Assembly (NCBI RefSeq): GCF_964204645.1
Contig: NC_134035.1
Location: 2,990,001-3,054,000 of the forward strand
Reading direction: 5' to 3'
Origin: Tubulanus polymorphus
Lineage: Eukaryota; Nemertea; Palaeonemertea; Tubulaniformes; Tubulanidae
Length of the DNA: 64,000 nt
Below, piece by piece: positions 49,401 through 58,803 of the stretch; position 1 is the stretch's first letter; the number at the start of each line of letters is the position of its first letter. Made by a program: the position numbers and the translations under genes. The notes below the pieces were generated by a model, which worked only from the letters and a program-made list of their open reading frames with translations, did not search any database and had not been told where the DNA came from.

Positions 49401-52400
49401 CTATTCTAAAAAAAAAAAACTGGTTGATTTACATAGATTTCAGCTCGTCATACGGGTATATCAAGGGCATACATAAGGACATATCACTTTTTTTAAACTA
49501 GTCCAACATGCCAGAAAAAGCCTCAATTCTACTTCTCAAACTTGGTAAATTTATATTTCAGTTGGTTTGCCTCTCAGGGTGTCCACTTAACCACACAACC
49601 AATGGATAAATACCACAGTAACAATAAACTTTTAATTGTCATTACGTCAACTATCCACTGGTTAACTCTAACAACCAACTTTTGACCAACTGCAGCCCCT
49701 AAACTACAAGCTACGCCTGGATCCTCACTAAGCGGAATCTGTGATTTCTACCGTGGTAACGGCATTTTCCCCTTTTCCACATTTCAAACGTTTTCCGCCA
49801 AGCCGCTCGATTCCGTACATACCTCCGATGGGTTTGGATCCTTTCTTTGCCGCTGTTTTGCCGCGTTTCTGTTTCCGTCGCATCAGCTCTTTGTACGCCT
49901 CGGCGGCCATTTGCAAACGTCCAACGAAGGTTTCGATGTCGTCGAAGCAATGATTCAGTATTTGCTGTCAAAATAGAAATGTTTTATCATCATTTCAAAG
50001 TAATTATTGCAGCAATTGACGATATACATATATATATATTCTAGGTAAAGGGCCCACAAAATTGAAGATTTACAATGAAAATATGTTACACGAACATTTT
50101 GCACTTAAAAATTGATACCTTGTTTCTCATTTCTGCTGAGCTTAAAAGTTTACCCGGCTGGCCGCCTATCTACCCTGTACGTTACTTCAAGAAATGAACT
50201 GATTCCAAATTTTATTGCCGTTGACACAACGACCTAAGGAACCAATTCCGCAGATGTGGGTTAAGATTTGACTCTAACTCACAACTGTGGAACTGGATCC
50301 AGCCAATTAGGAGAAACATCAGTAATATTTTTCTAGCCTTTGATATTCATTTGACGAAGATAGAAAAATTGAGTCTCGATCCCAACAAGTTTGAATCCCT
50401 TTCGAACGAAGACGACATTTAACAACCTGAAGACATCGCAGATGTGACACAAGTCAAGTCGACTGACCTGAAAATATGGCTCTACGAATGAATGTGCATC
50501 GACGTCAGTTCGATTAACAATACATTCTCCATCATTTAATTTAGTTCGTTTGCCACCATCTGGTTCATTTGTTTAATGTTCATTAAAGCCCTCAGCCCAC
50601 TCAAGCGAACTGAATGCCTAACCTAGGTGGTATTCATCGAATTTAATGAATAGGGATTTTATATAAACTCAACTAAACATTTACGGAATTATACTAACAA
50701 TAAGAGACTGAATGATTTGTATATATTTCTATTAGAAGTTATATAATCATGTATGGTTGAAAAATGTTAACTTTTCTCATACTGTCTTATTAAGACATAT
50801 TTGAGATTGTCGAATGAACTGCTAAATTGTTCAAAATGAAAACCCACTACCCACAAATCTAAAACATCAATAACGAAAATGTCAATCTATTCAACACCTG
50901 ACAATAGTGTCTAGAGAGACTCTGAAACGTTGGAGTTTCCAGAGTGAGTGCAAACGTTGTCTTTTAGTCTTCTAGAGAGTTCCAAAGCATTGTCTTTAGT
51001 CTCTAGAGAATCCAAAAAGTGGTCTTTGCATTTATAGAGTCTGAAATGTTGGAGTCTCTGGAGAGTCCGAAACATTGTCTTTGAATTTCTAGAGAGAGTC
51101 CAAAAGGTTGTCTTTGAGTCTTTAGAGAGAGTATGAAACATTGTGTTTGAATTTTTCATTTCAATTTCAATTCTTGATTTCATCTTTAACCTTCTAAATT
51201 TGCATATAGTGAATATAATGATATTCCCCACGTCTGGGAGTACAGGGCTATTCTAATGTAAACTGATGAACTTTTTGGATTTGTTTTTCTTCTGTGTTGA
51301 AGCATTCTATTGTACATATTCGTTTTAGGGTCCATAGATGAAATACTTCCATGTTTAAGATGAAAGACTTCCATGTTATAGATAGAGAGAAGACCATGTT
51401 TCAGATGAAAGATTTCCATGTTCTAGATGAAAGGTTTCCATGTTATCGATGAAATAATTCCATCTTTTAGATGAAAGATTTCCATGTTTCCGATGAAAGA
51501 TCTACATGTTTTAGATGAAAGATTTACATGTTTTAGATGAAAGATTTACATGTTATAGATGAAAGACTTCCATGTTTTAGAAGAAAGACTTCCATGTTTT
51601 AGAAAGAAAGAACTGTTCAAAATCATCAAATTCTGATTATATGATTTACATTAAAGCTAATACGAACAACACTTGTTTCGTCTATGAATAATATAACATT
51701 GTGCGAATTAAGACATCATCAACAATAAAACGAAATCTATACATATCAACATTTCTGAAACACGCATGCATCTCGAACAATTCAACAACAAAATGGCCGA
51801 TGACGACACTTTATCGCGCGCATGGGAAACTATTCCTCGATGAAAAAAATGTCGAACATTTCTAAGCAAAACTTGAAGAGAAAAAAAATCAACAAGAACA
51901 AGTACAACAAGAGAGATTACGCTAATCAACGCTATGGGCAACGCTAAGTGTCCAGAATCAGGGAAATAGAAGGTTTATCCAAATATATGTCAGTAATTCA
52001 TTTGGAAGGAGTCTACCGTAGTGAAATGTAATATACTTTTTCAATATTTTGCTGAACCGAAAGACGGCAGAGTCAGCTTTTCAAGTTCCATACGAAGACT
52101 TTGCGTCGTTTCAATTTTCGATGATTTATGTGACGCATCACAAGGTCGCACTTTAGTCGTTTATTCATTTCGTGGACCCCGAATTCAATACCAACGGCAC
52201 AGCTTTTTATAAACTAGCCAAAGTCACCTCATGAATCAAAAAAAAGAATAAGGTCAGGTCACAGTAAGTAGAGCTGTTCAGAGCACGCCTCGTAAAGCAC
52301 CTGAAATCACGTTTTCCAAAAGCTGAAGTGAAATAAGAAGCCGGCTGGCAGAACGGAATGGGGAAAAATTTTAAAAAATAGGATATGAATTTCAGACTTG

Positions 52401-55400
52401 GTAAAGGTGACAATATTGACAAGCGAGGATCTGCCAAACTAGAGGCATTTTTGTGAGGCAATTCGATATAAGCCCCGATATATGGTATCTGGATCATATT
52501 ACTTACTTTAACTGAAAATACAAAGTTTGGGGCCCAGGTAGACTATGTTAGCTGTAACAAAAGGGTTAACTGGAGTCAATATTCAAGACAATTAAGTTAA
52601 ACCACAGGTTAAAGTCATTACCAATCTATACAACCAGCACACAGGGGTAAACTCAATTCAAAGTCAATTCAGTTAGCGAGTGCCTAAGATAAAGTCTCGT
52701 CTACGAATCCAGCCCCTAGAACATTTCTAGACTGGTGTTGACTCGAACACGGGTTCATGTTGAGCAACACCAGTCTACAAAACCCTGGCATTTTATATAC
52801 AAGTATGCTATCAAAACCCCACGTCCCATCGAGAAGTACTTAGATATACACATATTAGACACATCAAAACACTCATTCAGTTATTGCACTGGAAAAGACA
52901 CTCGATCGGCGATGAAAAGTGACACGGAAATATTGCGCTAGATACGTAAACAGAATTAGTTACGAAAATATTACGTAGTCATTTTAGAAATACGCGTCAC
53001 TATCGAAAGAGATCGCGGATACTGTTAAATCGGACGAACAGGAAATGAAAGAAGTGAATGAAATACGCAAACGAATTATGACGAAAAAAAAAAACGGAGA
53101 AAATAATAAGTAACATGTAATAATTCTGTAGTTGGTGAGCCCGGCGCGGAGCCGTTGAATAAAGTGAATACCTTGTCTTTCGGTCGCGGACGAGAATCTA
53201 TGTCCTACAATCGTATTCGATTATAACAGAGAGAAGAAAAACTTGCTTTTAATTTTACATATGTTTTTGCATATCGTAAATTTTTCAACACGCTTTAAAT
53301 GCATTTTTTTCAATAGTTAAACGATGGCGCTTCAGAGAGGAATGGACAAGGGTCATTCTTTTCAGTCAGTTTAAAGGTGCGTTCACACTATCACTAGTTC
53401 TAAATTTCGAAAGGACCTGGATCAAGTTGTCCCAAATTGGAACGGTCTAAAATGGAACGGACCAATTTCGAACGGACTCTCAGCTAGTGAGAACGCTTGG
53501 TCCATTCTTAATTGGAACTGGCCAATTTCAGACCGTTCTATATAACATAGTGTGAACAGGGCTTAAATTGGTCTGTTTCAAAACGAAATGGACCAATTCA
53601 GAACGGACTTACCACTAGCATGAACGCTAAGTCTGTTCTAAATTGGACTGGACTAAATTGAGAATCTTCTAAATGACGTAGTTTAAACATGCTTTATAGA
53701 CTGTGCTTTGTTTTACACCCTGTGTTCAATAAGATATTGTTCAATATTTTTAGAACAAAAATTTAAGAATATCTAATCTACACAGGGCGACAGCTTGATG
53801 CGGAGTCGGCTGCTTTGGATTATCGCGTGCCCGTTATGACGATATTTTCAAATGTTCCGACACCAAATGATAAGAGGCGCCCAGAACATCCGAGGCACAA
53901 GCGGAGTCTACTGCACTTAAGAAGTATTCGAATGGATCTCGAATGAAACGACATAGCGAAACGCATGAGAGGATTAATTGAACAAAATTTGATAAAAAAT
54001 TGAAAACCCGGTAAGCGATGAATCGGACAAAATTGAAAAAGAAGAAAATATACGAAATAAACTTTTCATAAAATGTACCTCGTTGAATCGGCGTATTTTC
54101 TATCAAAACGGATCAATTTTCGTTATAAAAAAGATTCGGGTCATTTAATATTTCACGATTAACGGACGTTTTCGCGACGTGGACGCATGGTCCGGAAATT
54201 GGGATGGACTAAATCTAGAGCTATATTCTCGTGTTCGGTACGTACCACGTCTTTCTCAGTGCGATCACTGAGCACCGATTCAGCGTCTTCCTCGCGACGA
54301 CTTCTCATTCTACCCGGATCTGAAAATAGCGCGAGAAATTAATTAGCGAAATTTAACTCAACGGTCGAAAGTTTGTGTTTTAATTCAGAAATGGACTCTG
54401 CGTAAAAAATATTCATCTTGGCCAGTTTTCCTGAGGGTAACTATTATGATTAACTGGTTTTAGTTTTCTCTACACTTTTTTGTATAATATGTAAAGCCAA
54501 TGAGTATATTTCATATGTATTCTAGGCTGAATGATAATATTGATAATGATAATCATTATTATCATCATCATTTAATAGATGAAACATGAAATAAACTTCA
54601 CGCTCAAGAAACTTTTTGGATTTGTTTTTCTTTTGTGTTGAAGCATTCTATTGTACATATACGTTTTAGGGTCCATAGATGAAAGACTTCCATGTTATAA
54701 ATAGAAAGATTTCCATGTTTTAGATGAAAGGTTCCCATGTTATAGATGGAAGGTTTCCATGTTATCGATGAAAGATTTACATTTTTTAGATGAAAGATTT
54801 CCATGTTTCAGATGAAAGATTTCCATGCTTTAGATGAAAGACTTCCATGTTTTAGATGAAAGATTTCCATGTTTTAGATGAATGACTTCCATGTTATAGA
54901 TGAAAGACTTCCATGTTTTAGATGAAAGATTTCCATGTTTTAGATGAAAGATTTCCATGTTATCGATGAAAGATTTCCATGTTATCGATGAAAGATTTCC
55001 ATGTTTAAGACGAAAGATATCCCGTGTAATAGATGAAACATTTTTTCTGTAACGCCTAATTGATTTATTCGCTGTCAAACAACGAGGCACGTCTATTATA
55101 CCATGGTCACTACGGATACACAGCTGTGTAACATCTCTTCCGATAAAACCGATTCATCAATAAAATGTTCGACTTGACGATTCAACAAGGGGGAAATTTG
55201 AGGAAATAATCATTAGGCGGGAGACTTGAAGCCGCGATCACGCAGAGACGACCCTGCCTACATAAATCCTGATTTGGCCCTGACCAAACCTGAATCAAAT
55301 ATAGCCCACGCTAAATTAGAGAAAGCATTCACGCGTAGATCACTCATTCTAAACCCTACTGTGGCTAGTGAGGTGAGTTACTTCCAGAATTTGACCTGGG

Positions 55401-56534
55401 CTGAAATTTGTCATGTGCCTAGGTCTCAAGTTTTTGGTCAGGCCAATAAGTTCAGCCCATGTTCTGGACCTATTTGGCACCGATGTGACCCATGCTTAAT
55501 TTGGCCCAGGTCAAAAACGCTTGTTTGATCGCGGCTTTAGTGCGTAGAAAAATAACAAAGCATATGAGTTGTATAAATAAAGCAGAACGAAGGCTTTTCC
55601 TAATTAGCAGAAACACTTCGATTTTCGATTTCGACTTACCAGCAGCCATTGCATTGAAACTAGATATCCGATCGCGAACTCTTAGATCGCCGTTCGACGG
55701 CGGATGAGGGGCCGGATCTCTGGGCGGCGGGGGAATGTAACTGACGGCGCTGAAAATCAAACAATATGTCTATATATTCAACAACTGACACAACAACGTG
55801 TGACCGTCACAGACAGAGAGCGACAATGAGAGATGGCTTTAGTGAAATACCTATACACTCTCACTATATACACTTACACCGTTGTAATCTATAACAATGT
55901 AAACATATCGCGACCATGAACTGATTAATCTCTCGATAAAATTCATAAGCAAATATATATATATAGCATAGTGGCATCGAATATGTGTATAATATGCAAA
56001 TTTTCTCCTGTCGAAATAGTCGACGGTATTTCGAGAAATTCTTAGCAGACGCCGCCACAACCTGAGTCGGAGCCAACCACCCCAACGTTATGATTTGGAT
56101 GTTACAGAACTATGTTTGTGTTAAACATGGCTTCAGGGGAGCTAGTTGCATAGTAGCTAGTCACGGCTTGGACTTAAGGTCAATCTAAGACCAACCTAGT
56201 TCAATAGTCGATTTAACAACTTAAAACCAGTCTTAAGGTTTAGGACCACTTTTTGGCTTAATCATTTGTTTTGAATATAAAACAGTTGAACAGTCATAAC
56301 TTCAAAACACTCTTAGTTTCACATATAAAACATGGCTCAACTCATATCAGATCGTATTTCATTTGAGAGATGATCATATAGATGGATATAGACAATCAGA
56401 AATCTTAATGCTTTTCAAAATTTGTAACATCGTTTTTTCACTGTGATACAACTTCTGATTTACCGTTATAAGACTTACCTTTGGGAAGTTGTGACTTGCT
56501 TTGATCTGTTTATTGCTTCTACAGCATCTTGAGC
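34232..56534 (-). CDS. EPS8: EPS8 homologue (actin regulator), 15 exons assembled
   Basis: EPS8 proteins are cytoplasmic adaptors that cap and bundle actin and, with partners such as Abi1 and Sos1, activate Rac. The exons on this strand (high to low: 56534-56479, 55749-55640, 54319-54246, 49964-49823, 48661-48573, 48175-47762, 47315-47074, 46481-46380, 46127-46052, 45662-45471, 45371-45230, 36052-36011, 35846-35687, 35259-35121, 34438-34232) all have GT-AG borders and matching phases. Joined, they give 2187 bp. Family signatures appear in order: [35 protein letters not shown], an SH3 with [49 protein letters not shown]. Vertebrate EPS8 is about 820 residues; this 728-residue part lacks most of the N-terminal PTB domain. 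The gene is long because of repeat-filled introns, the largest 9.2 kb. Confidence 0.9.
35121..35259 (-). CDS. EPS8: EPS8 exon, effector domain second half
   Basis: 139 bp, acceptor ttttccag and donor GGC|gtgagt. It encodes [20 protein letters not shown], then [20 protein letters not shown], then QKNLCG. The NGAxLF, DEGAR and SQIxVQK positions match the actin-binding C-terminal domain of the family. Confidence 0.9.
35413..35680. mobile_element. MITE with 'ttcacacta' end, copy 1
   Basis: Starts GTGTTCACACTAC and contains AATTTAGAACGGACCAAGCG, GTCCGTTCTAAATTC and GCATCGCGTCTAGCTG. Related to 53376-53690 and 62943-63295. It ends against the donor site of an EPS8 exon. Confidence 0.5.
35687..35846 (-). 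CDS. EPS8: EPS8 exon, coiled coil and start of effector domain
   Basis: 160 bp. Acceptor tctctctccgtag, donor TTCTGA|gtaagt. It encodes [20 protein letters not shown] and later [18 protein letters not shown]. The EVQxEL-xxRLTxGR element and the D/EEVxxWLxxKGF element are both diagnostic for EPS8. Confidence 0.9.
36011..36052 (-). CDS. EPS8: EPS8 micro-exon (42 bp)
   Basis: Encodes [13 protein letters not shown] with split codons at both ends that match the neighbouring exons (Asp in, Arg out). Borders are tatttcag and gtaagt. The lysine-rich helix extends the coiled coil in the next exon. Confidence 0.8.
36221..36328. mobile_element. Small foldback element, copy 2
   Basis: TTCCACATAGTTGTGAGT and ACTCACAAGTGTGGGACTG as inverted ends. 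Lies in the 9-kb EPS8 intron. Confidence 0.5.
37009..37264. mobile_element. TA-flanked MITE ('cagggtggtcac'), copy 1
   Basis: Starts CAGGGTGACCACTTTCCACC and ends TTTTCCAGGTCAGTGGCCAT. Same family as 58271-58561, 59190-59486 and 63671-63939. Confidence 0.6.
38728..38960. repeat. 27-bp minisatellite
   Basis: About 8-9 copies of a unit containing TTGCCTCAGATCCAGAGTAA. As 27 is a multiple of three, open frames cross it on both strands, one giving LPQIQSKPR repeats; no start, splice or domain supports translation. Confidence 0.9.
43135..43330. repeat. Dispersed 'gaccagtctta' repeat
   Basis: Related to sequences at 26690-26840, 48281-48545 and 56150-56270, sharing the motifs ACCAGTCTTAAG and CAAGAAAACTTTTGG. 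Confidence 0.5.
44236..44550 (+). repeat. Tandem duplication of a 157-bp segment
   Basis: 44236-44393 and 44394-44550 both begin AAATTTCAGCGAGAGGAAGA and share ATATAGAGTAGACTCTTCCT and CTGCTCAAGTCAGTGT. Confidence 0.85.
44612..44906. mobile_element. MITE with 'agccgcgatc' inverted ends, copy 1
   Basis: Terminal inverted repeats AGCCGCGATCGCAC and GTGTGATCGCGGCT enclose about 295 bp without coding capacity. Related to 55230-55537, 61265-61462 and part of 47567-47745. Confidence 0.7.
45230..45371 (-). CDS. EPS8: EPS8 exon, proline-rich segment
   Basis: 142 bp, acceptor ctttattgcag, donor AAAG|gtgaat. It encodes [20 protein letters not shown], then a P/A run ([13 protein letters not shown]), then [14 protein letters not shown]. 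Its final G joins AT of the micro-exon to give Asp. Proline runs here in EPS8 relatives can bind SH3 or profilin-type partners. Confidence 0.85.
45471..45662 (-). CDS. EPS8: EPS8 exon, second half of SH3 domain plus linker
   Basis: 192 bp, phase 0 at both ends. It begins [20 protein letters not shown] and APYTIL, aligning with the RT-n-Src and 'ALYDF...WW...P' half of the EPS8 SH3. The usual GFVPxN appears as GHAPYT. A His/Asn/Gln-rich linker follows and the donor is CGA|gtacgt. Confidence 0.9.
46052..46127 (-). CDS. EPS8: EPS8 exon, first half of SH3 domain
   Basis: 76 bp, acceptor attgtttag, donor GAA|gtaagt. It encodes [20 protein letters not shown] and [16 protein letters not shown] matches the EPS8 ELSVLKDDILE segment, but the standard ALYDF/YDF motif is replaced by MFEV, so peptide binding may differ. 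Confidence 0.85.
46201..46311. mobile_element. Small foldback element, copy 3
   Basis: Same family as 31917-32016; in an EPS8 intron. Confidence 0.5.
46380..46481 (-). CDS. EPS8: EPS8 exon, linker before SH3
   Basis: 102 bp, acceptor ttcgtgtttag, donor GCACG|gtacta. It encodes [20 protein letters not shown], then [13 protein letters not shown]. Weakly conserved linker; placement rests on phase continuity with both neighbours. Confidence 0.75.
46842..46940. mobile_element. Palindromic MITE, copy 1
   Basis: Two 40-45 bp arms pair nearly perfectly around a short loop: ATTACCTTTAACCCGGGGGC and GCCCCCGGGTTAAAGGTAAT. It lies in the EPS8 intron on the 3' side of the Gln/Pro-rich exon. Confidence 0.75.
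47074..47315 (-). CDS. EPS8: EPS8 exon, Gln/Pro-rich linker
   Basis: 242 bp, acceptor catttgaaag, donor CACAG|gtatcc. It encodes [20 protein letters not shown], then [17 protein letters not shown], then a proline-rich tail ending YAEPYAHH. The six-Gln run is a CAG repeat that may vary in length. It is flanked on both sides by copies of one palindromic MITE. Confidence 0.8.
47376..47476. mobile_element. Palindromic MITE, copy 2
   Basis: Same family as 46842-46940, with arms GGTATTACCTTTAACCCAGG and GGTTAAAGGTAATACC. It lies in the intron on the 5' side of the same exon. Confidence 0.75.
47498..47745. mobile_element. MITE fragments in EPS8 intron
   Basis: 47498-47537 matches the end of the piggyBac-type family (CACCGCACTGCGGTG, CTGAAAGG). 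47567-47745 matches the interior of the 'agccgcgatc' family (TGTGAATGCTAACTGATTCT). It stops about 15 bp short of the donor of the large EPS8 exon. Confidence 0.5.
47762..48175 (-). CDS. EPS8: EPS8 exon, conserved central region
   Basis: The largest exon, 414 bp, phase 0 at both ends. It holds the longest stretch of family similarity: [50 protein letters not shown] and [16 protein letters not shown], then a charged helix [14 protein letters not shown]. This matches the EPS8 block between the PTB and SH3 domains almost position for position. Confidence 0.95.
48281..48545. repeat. 58-bp tandem repeat in EPS8 intron
   Basis: About 4-5 degenerate copies containing TTAGATTGGCCATAGAACC and GAGCTTAGACTGGTCT. 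Confidence 0.7.
48573..48661 (-). CDS. EPS8: EPS8 exon, start of central helical region
   Basis: 89 bp, acceptor cttttacag, donor TTG|gtaaga. It encodes [20 protein letters not shown] and KFKLAFNLL, matching RAKPPPPDEFLDCFQKFKHG in vertebrate EPS8. Confidence 0.9.
49823..49964 (-). CDS. EPS8: EPS8 exon, helix with basic stretch
   Basis: 142 bp. It encodes [47 protein letters not shown]. The donor CGGAG|gtatgt was preferred over a later gtgagg because only it keeps the phase with the next exon and yields GDGILSRRA. The lysine-rich end is a family trait. Confidence 0.9.
50236..50298. mobile_element. Small foldback element, copy 4
   Basis: Partial copy with TAACTCACAACTGTGGAACT; in an EPS8 intron. 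Confidence 0.45.
50898..51160 (+). repeat. Minisatellite derived from a hammerhead-like core
   Basis: Begins with CTGACAATAGTGTCTAGAGA and CTCTGAAACGTTGGAG, a hammerhead layout with one mutated core base (CTGACAA in place of CTGANGA). About seven diverged units of some 30-40 bp follow, each repeating TCTAGAGAG and a GAAACGTT-like string. Confidence 0.55.
51265..51605 (+). repeat. 22-bp minisatellite 'gatgaaagatttccatgttt', copy A
   Basis: About 12 units after a unique leader (GGATTTGTTTTTCTTCTGTG, then TTGTACATATTCGTTTTAGG). Leader and array both recur at 54604-55050. Confidence 0.85.
53376..53690. mobile_element. MITE with 'ttcacacta' end, copy 2
   Basis: Starts GTGCGTTCACACTATCAC; interior has several AACGGACCAATT repeats. 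In an EPS8 intron. Confidence 0.5.
54246..54319 (-). CDS. EPS8: EPS8 exon upstream of the QILNH helix
   Basis: 74 bp, acceptor gctattttcag, donor GACGTG|gtacgt. It encodes [20 protein letters not shown] and EKDV, running into QILNH as DRDVQILNH does in vertebrate EPS8. Confidence 0.85.
54604..55050 (+). repeat. 22-bp minisatellite, copy B with the same leader
   Basis: About 17 units behind the same leader as copy A, in the same orientation. Frames across the minus strand ([10 protein letters not shown] repeats) are artefacts. Confidence 0.85.
55230..55537. mobile_element. MITE with 'agccgcgatc' inverted ends, copy 2
   Basis: Ends AGCCGCGATCACGC and TTTGATCGCGGCTT. In the EPS8 intron, about 100 bp from the next exon border. 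Confidence 0.7.
55640..55749 (-). CDS. EPS8: EPS8 exon, proline-rich segment after PTB
   Basis: 110 bp, acceptor ttgattttcag, donor GCTG|gtaagt. It encodes [20 protein letters not shown] and [16 protein letters not shown]. The IPPPPR-x-PAP motif is conserved directly after the PTB domain in the family. Confidence 0.85.
56150..56270. repeat. Dispersed 'accagtcttaagg' repeat
   Basis: Shares AAAACCAGTCTTAAGG and related strings with 26690-26840 and 43135-43330. Confidence 0.45.
56479..56534 (-). CDS. EPS8: EPS8 exon, end of PTB domain helix
   Basis: Encodes [18 protein letters not shown] with donor CAAAG|gtaagt. Two acceptors are possible: tttttag (56 bp, phase 0) or ctcaag seven bases later (49 bp, phase 1). 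DAVEAI resembles the last PTB helix (EDIESAI in vertebrates). No upstream PTB exon could be fixed within 56.5-63.9 kb. Confidence 0.7.
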
Positions 56535-56730
56535 CTAAAAATACAAATACAAACAAAATCATGCGATTAGGAATGTAGTAATTCTATCTCATATGCATCA
56601 AGATGGCGCCGATTTTGATTTGTCATGTGATCCTGCTCGTTGTCAATGGTTGGTTAATGTGCGCCAGTGTTTCTTGTTTAATTACTTGTGACACAGCAAT
56701 TGAAACAACATTCCTTACAGTACACAGTAC

Positions 56731-56770
56731 GCCTGATGATGGCTAACAGTTGTTAGCCGAAACGTCGCTC
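56731..56770 (+). ncRNA. Minimal hammerhead ribozyme motif
   Basis: CTGATGA (56733-56739), a perfect hairpin GGCTAAC-AGTT-GTTAGCC (56741-56758), GAAA (56759-56762), then CGTC with a GUC cleavage triplet. Helix III is the palindrome ACGU. Helix I is short (GC/GC), so cis cleavage looks weak; dimer cleavage is known for this class. Confidence 0.55.
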
Positions 56771-57276
56771 CTCAAATACAATCATTCTGATATAGAATTT
56801 TTCAGTCTTGGCTTCGTTATTGTGGGATTTCTCTTGTTCCTTGAAACCAATGTAACAATTTCGCGAAAAAACGTTTCTATTAAGCAGTCGACAGTATTCC
56901 CTGTTCAGGAGCGATGCACCTAGTCATAGTCAGCACCGCACATAGTCATGAAACAAACGAGAAACATTTGCGTTTCATGTTCTATTTCATGCTGCCCATG
57001 TGTAAGCTTTACCCAATATCTTATTTCTGTCATTTATCGATACCAATTTGATCTCCTTTATTCAATAGTTCAAATGGCAACTAAGGCTACGGCAATGTGA
57101 TAACGTTATAACATTACCGACACAGTTTGACGACAGTTCGAGGGCGAAGACAAAAATCGAGTTCGGAGTCAAACGTTTGACATCGATTCGATATGTACAT
57201 GTCGGCGAAAGGGTGTGTACCCACATAGCACAGTCATTACTACATACTACAGCAGCTGCTGCTGCCACAGTTATAG

Positions 57277-57284
57277 ACTAATAT

Positions 57285-57350
<66 letters not shown>
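57277..57350. repeat. (AT)n microsatellite
   Basis: About 70 bp of nearly pure TA repeats. Confidence 0.95.
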
Positions 57351-57355
<5 letters not shown>

Positions 57356-57565
57356 TTATATATTTAAGTAAATGGTACCGTGAATCAATGACAAAATGTT
57401 TAGCGCTGAAAAGAAGCGTAGCTATATCGTATATATTCAATCAGTAGAAATGTAAGCGTGAAAAAAAAAGCATAAATTGAATGAGATTGACTTTGAATCG
57501 ACCCCCTGATCCGTTCTCTTCCATCTCAGCTGAATGAGAGTGATCAGCGTTGGGTGAAAACGTAC

Positions 57566-57656
57566 TCGGATGACCGACACGCCGTTGACCCCGCGTAAGA
57601 ACGCCTCTTTTTATCGAGGACGAACTGGTTGGAAAGCGATCTACATAAACAGCCAT
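57566..57656 (-). CDS. Possible alternative first exon
   Basis: On the minus strand an ATG (57654-57656) opens MAVYVDRFPTSSSSIKRGVL and TRGQRRVGHP before a donor-like CATCCGA|gtacgt. The frame remains open further. With the 56527 acceptor it would join the EPS8 frame and give a form without a PTB domain. Weak translation context and no known homologue; speculative. Confidence 0.2.
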
Positions 57657-58270
57657 AAATAAACCTAAATAGACGTGACGAACTAAAGCCCTTCGAAGCT
57701 CTCTACAATGAATTCATATAATTTATCGTATTGAATACGACGATTTAGCGAACCTAAGATTATATACCAAATTAGGGAATTCGAAATATTCAAATATAGC
57801 GGCTAAGCGAGGATGGGTTTTCTCCTGTGTTGCTAATGAATCTATCGGTAATTTCATGCTGGTTCATTTTTACTGTCCAAAAAGATCTGATGTACTACGC
57901 TCCAAAAAGCCTTGACTAGCGTTTTCCAAATGATGGCATCTTAAGTAAGGCTGCTGCTGAAGTTGTAAGGCTTTTGATACCCCGACCCCCCACGAAAAAA
58001 TACTGAAACTCTTCCATGTAAGCGGTGGCTAACCCTCTTACACCTGTTGTCAAGAACACAGGCCTATAATACTTTAGAGCAATACTATCTAATGCTTTGG
58101 ATAAGCTACTGGTACGCATTGAGAATCTAAGCATTATGCAGCGATAAGATGGGTGTGGTCAGAAAAACCTGCAGACTGATTAATCCTATTCTCAAATCAA
58201 TAAGAGCCTAATGTCTATTCCATCTAGGTCTATATGACATGTACTGTTTCACAAATCTTTATTGCTATTA

Positions 58271-58561
58271 CAGGGTGGTCACTTTCCGCCCATTTACAAA
58301 TCCCCTTAGTTTTCCCTGAATTTTCCATGTGATTACGCAAATTCCCTGAGAGTGAATCAGAGAAATTTTTAGGTCAAAATATTACAATTCATCCATCTTT
58401 CATTGAATCTTGACTGATAAGAAACATGTGGTCAATTAGCAGTATCCAATTTCCCTGAGTTTTTAGGTTTTTGGTAAAATTTGTCGAATTCCATGAGTTT
58501 TCCCTGATTTTTTTCTAGATTTCTGATTTCTGAGTTTTCCAGGTCAGTGACCACCACCCTG
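58271..58561. mobile_element. TA-flanked MITE, copy 2 (most complete)
   Basis: TA on both sides, then CAGGGTGGTCACTTTC at the start and GTCAGTGACCACCACCCTG at the end as inverted repeats. TA target duplication and CAGGGTGG ends suggest a Tc1/mariner-related mobiliser. Confidence 0.7.
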
Positions 58562-58779
58562 TAGGTACCAGTAGCCAGCGTTGATTTTATGGGAATCTAC
58601 CAGCTATCGTTCCATATGTTTTTATATGTTTTTACAAATTCATAGTGATACTTCATGTAGTTTGGTAGTGCGTAATTTGTTGAGACGTTGTTTTTTATCG
58701 GCATGTCAATTTCCTTTAATTGAATCAGGAAGTCGCTTGTCTACCAGGCACGTGAAAACCCACAAATATCAACCACTTT

Positions 58780-58803
58780 CTCTTTCTCTCTCCCTCTCTC
58801 TCT
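58780..58803. repeat. (CT)n microsatellite
   Basis: Short TCTCTC run at the end of the 58581-58811 frame. Confidence 0.85.

Noticed and set aside
49716-49822. Extension of the 49823-49964 exon down to the gtgagg donor near 49728
   Set aside because: It would create a stop codon at the junction with the next exon; the gtatgt donor at 49822 keeps phase and matches the family.
50881-55060. CRISPR-like arrays
   Set aside because: The repeats are contiguous and degenerate with no unique spacers, in a eukaryotic context.
57916-58134. Minus-strand frame of 72 codons (…RPVFLTTGVRGLATAY…)
   Set aside because: No recognised domain, no splice support, no similarity to the missing PTB domain.
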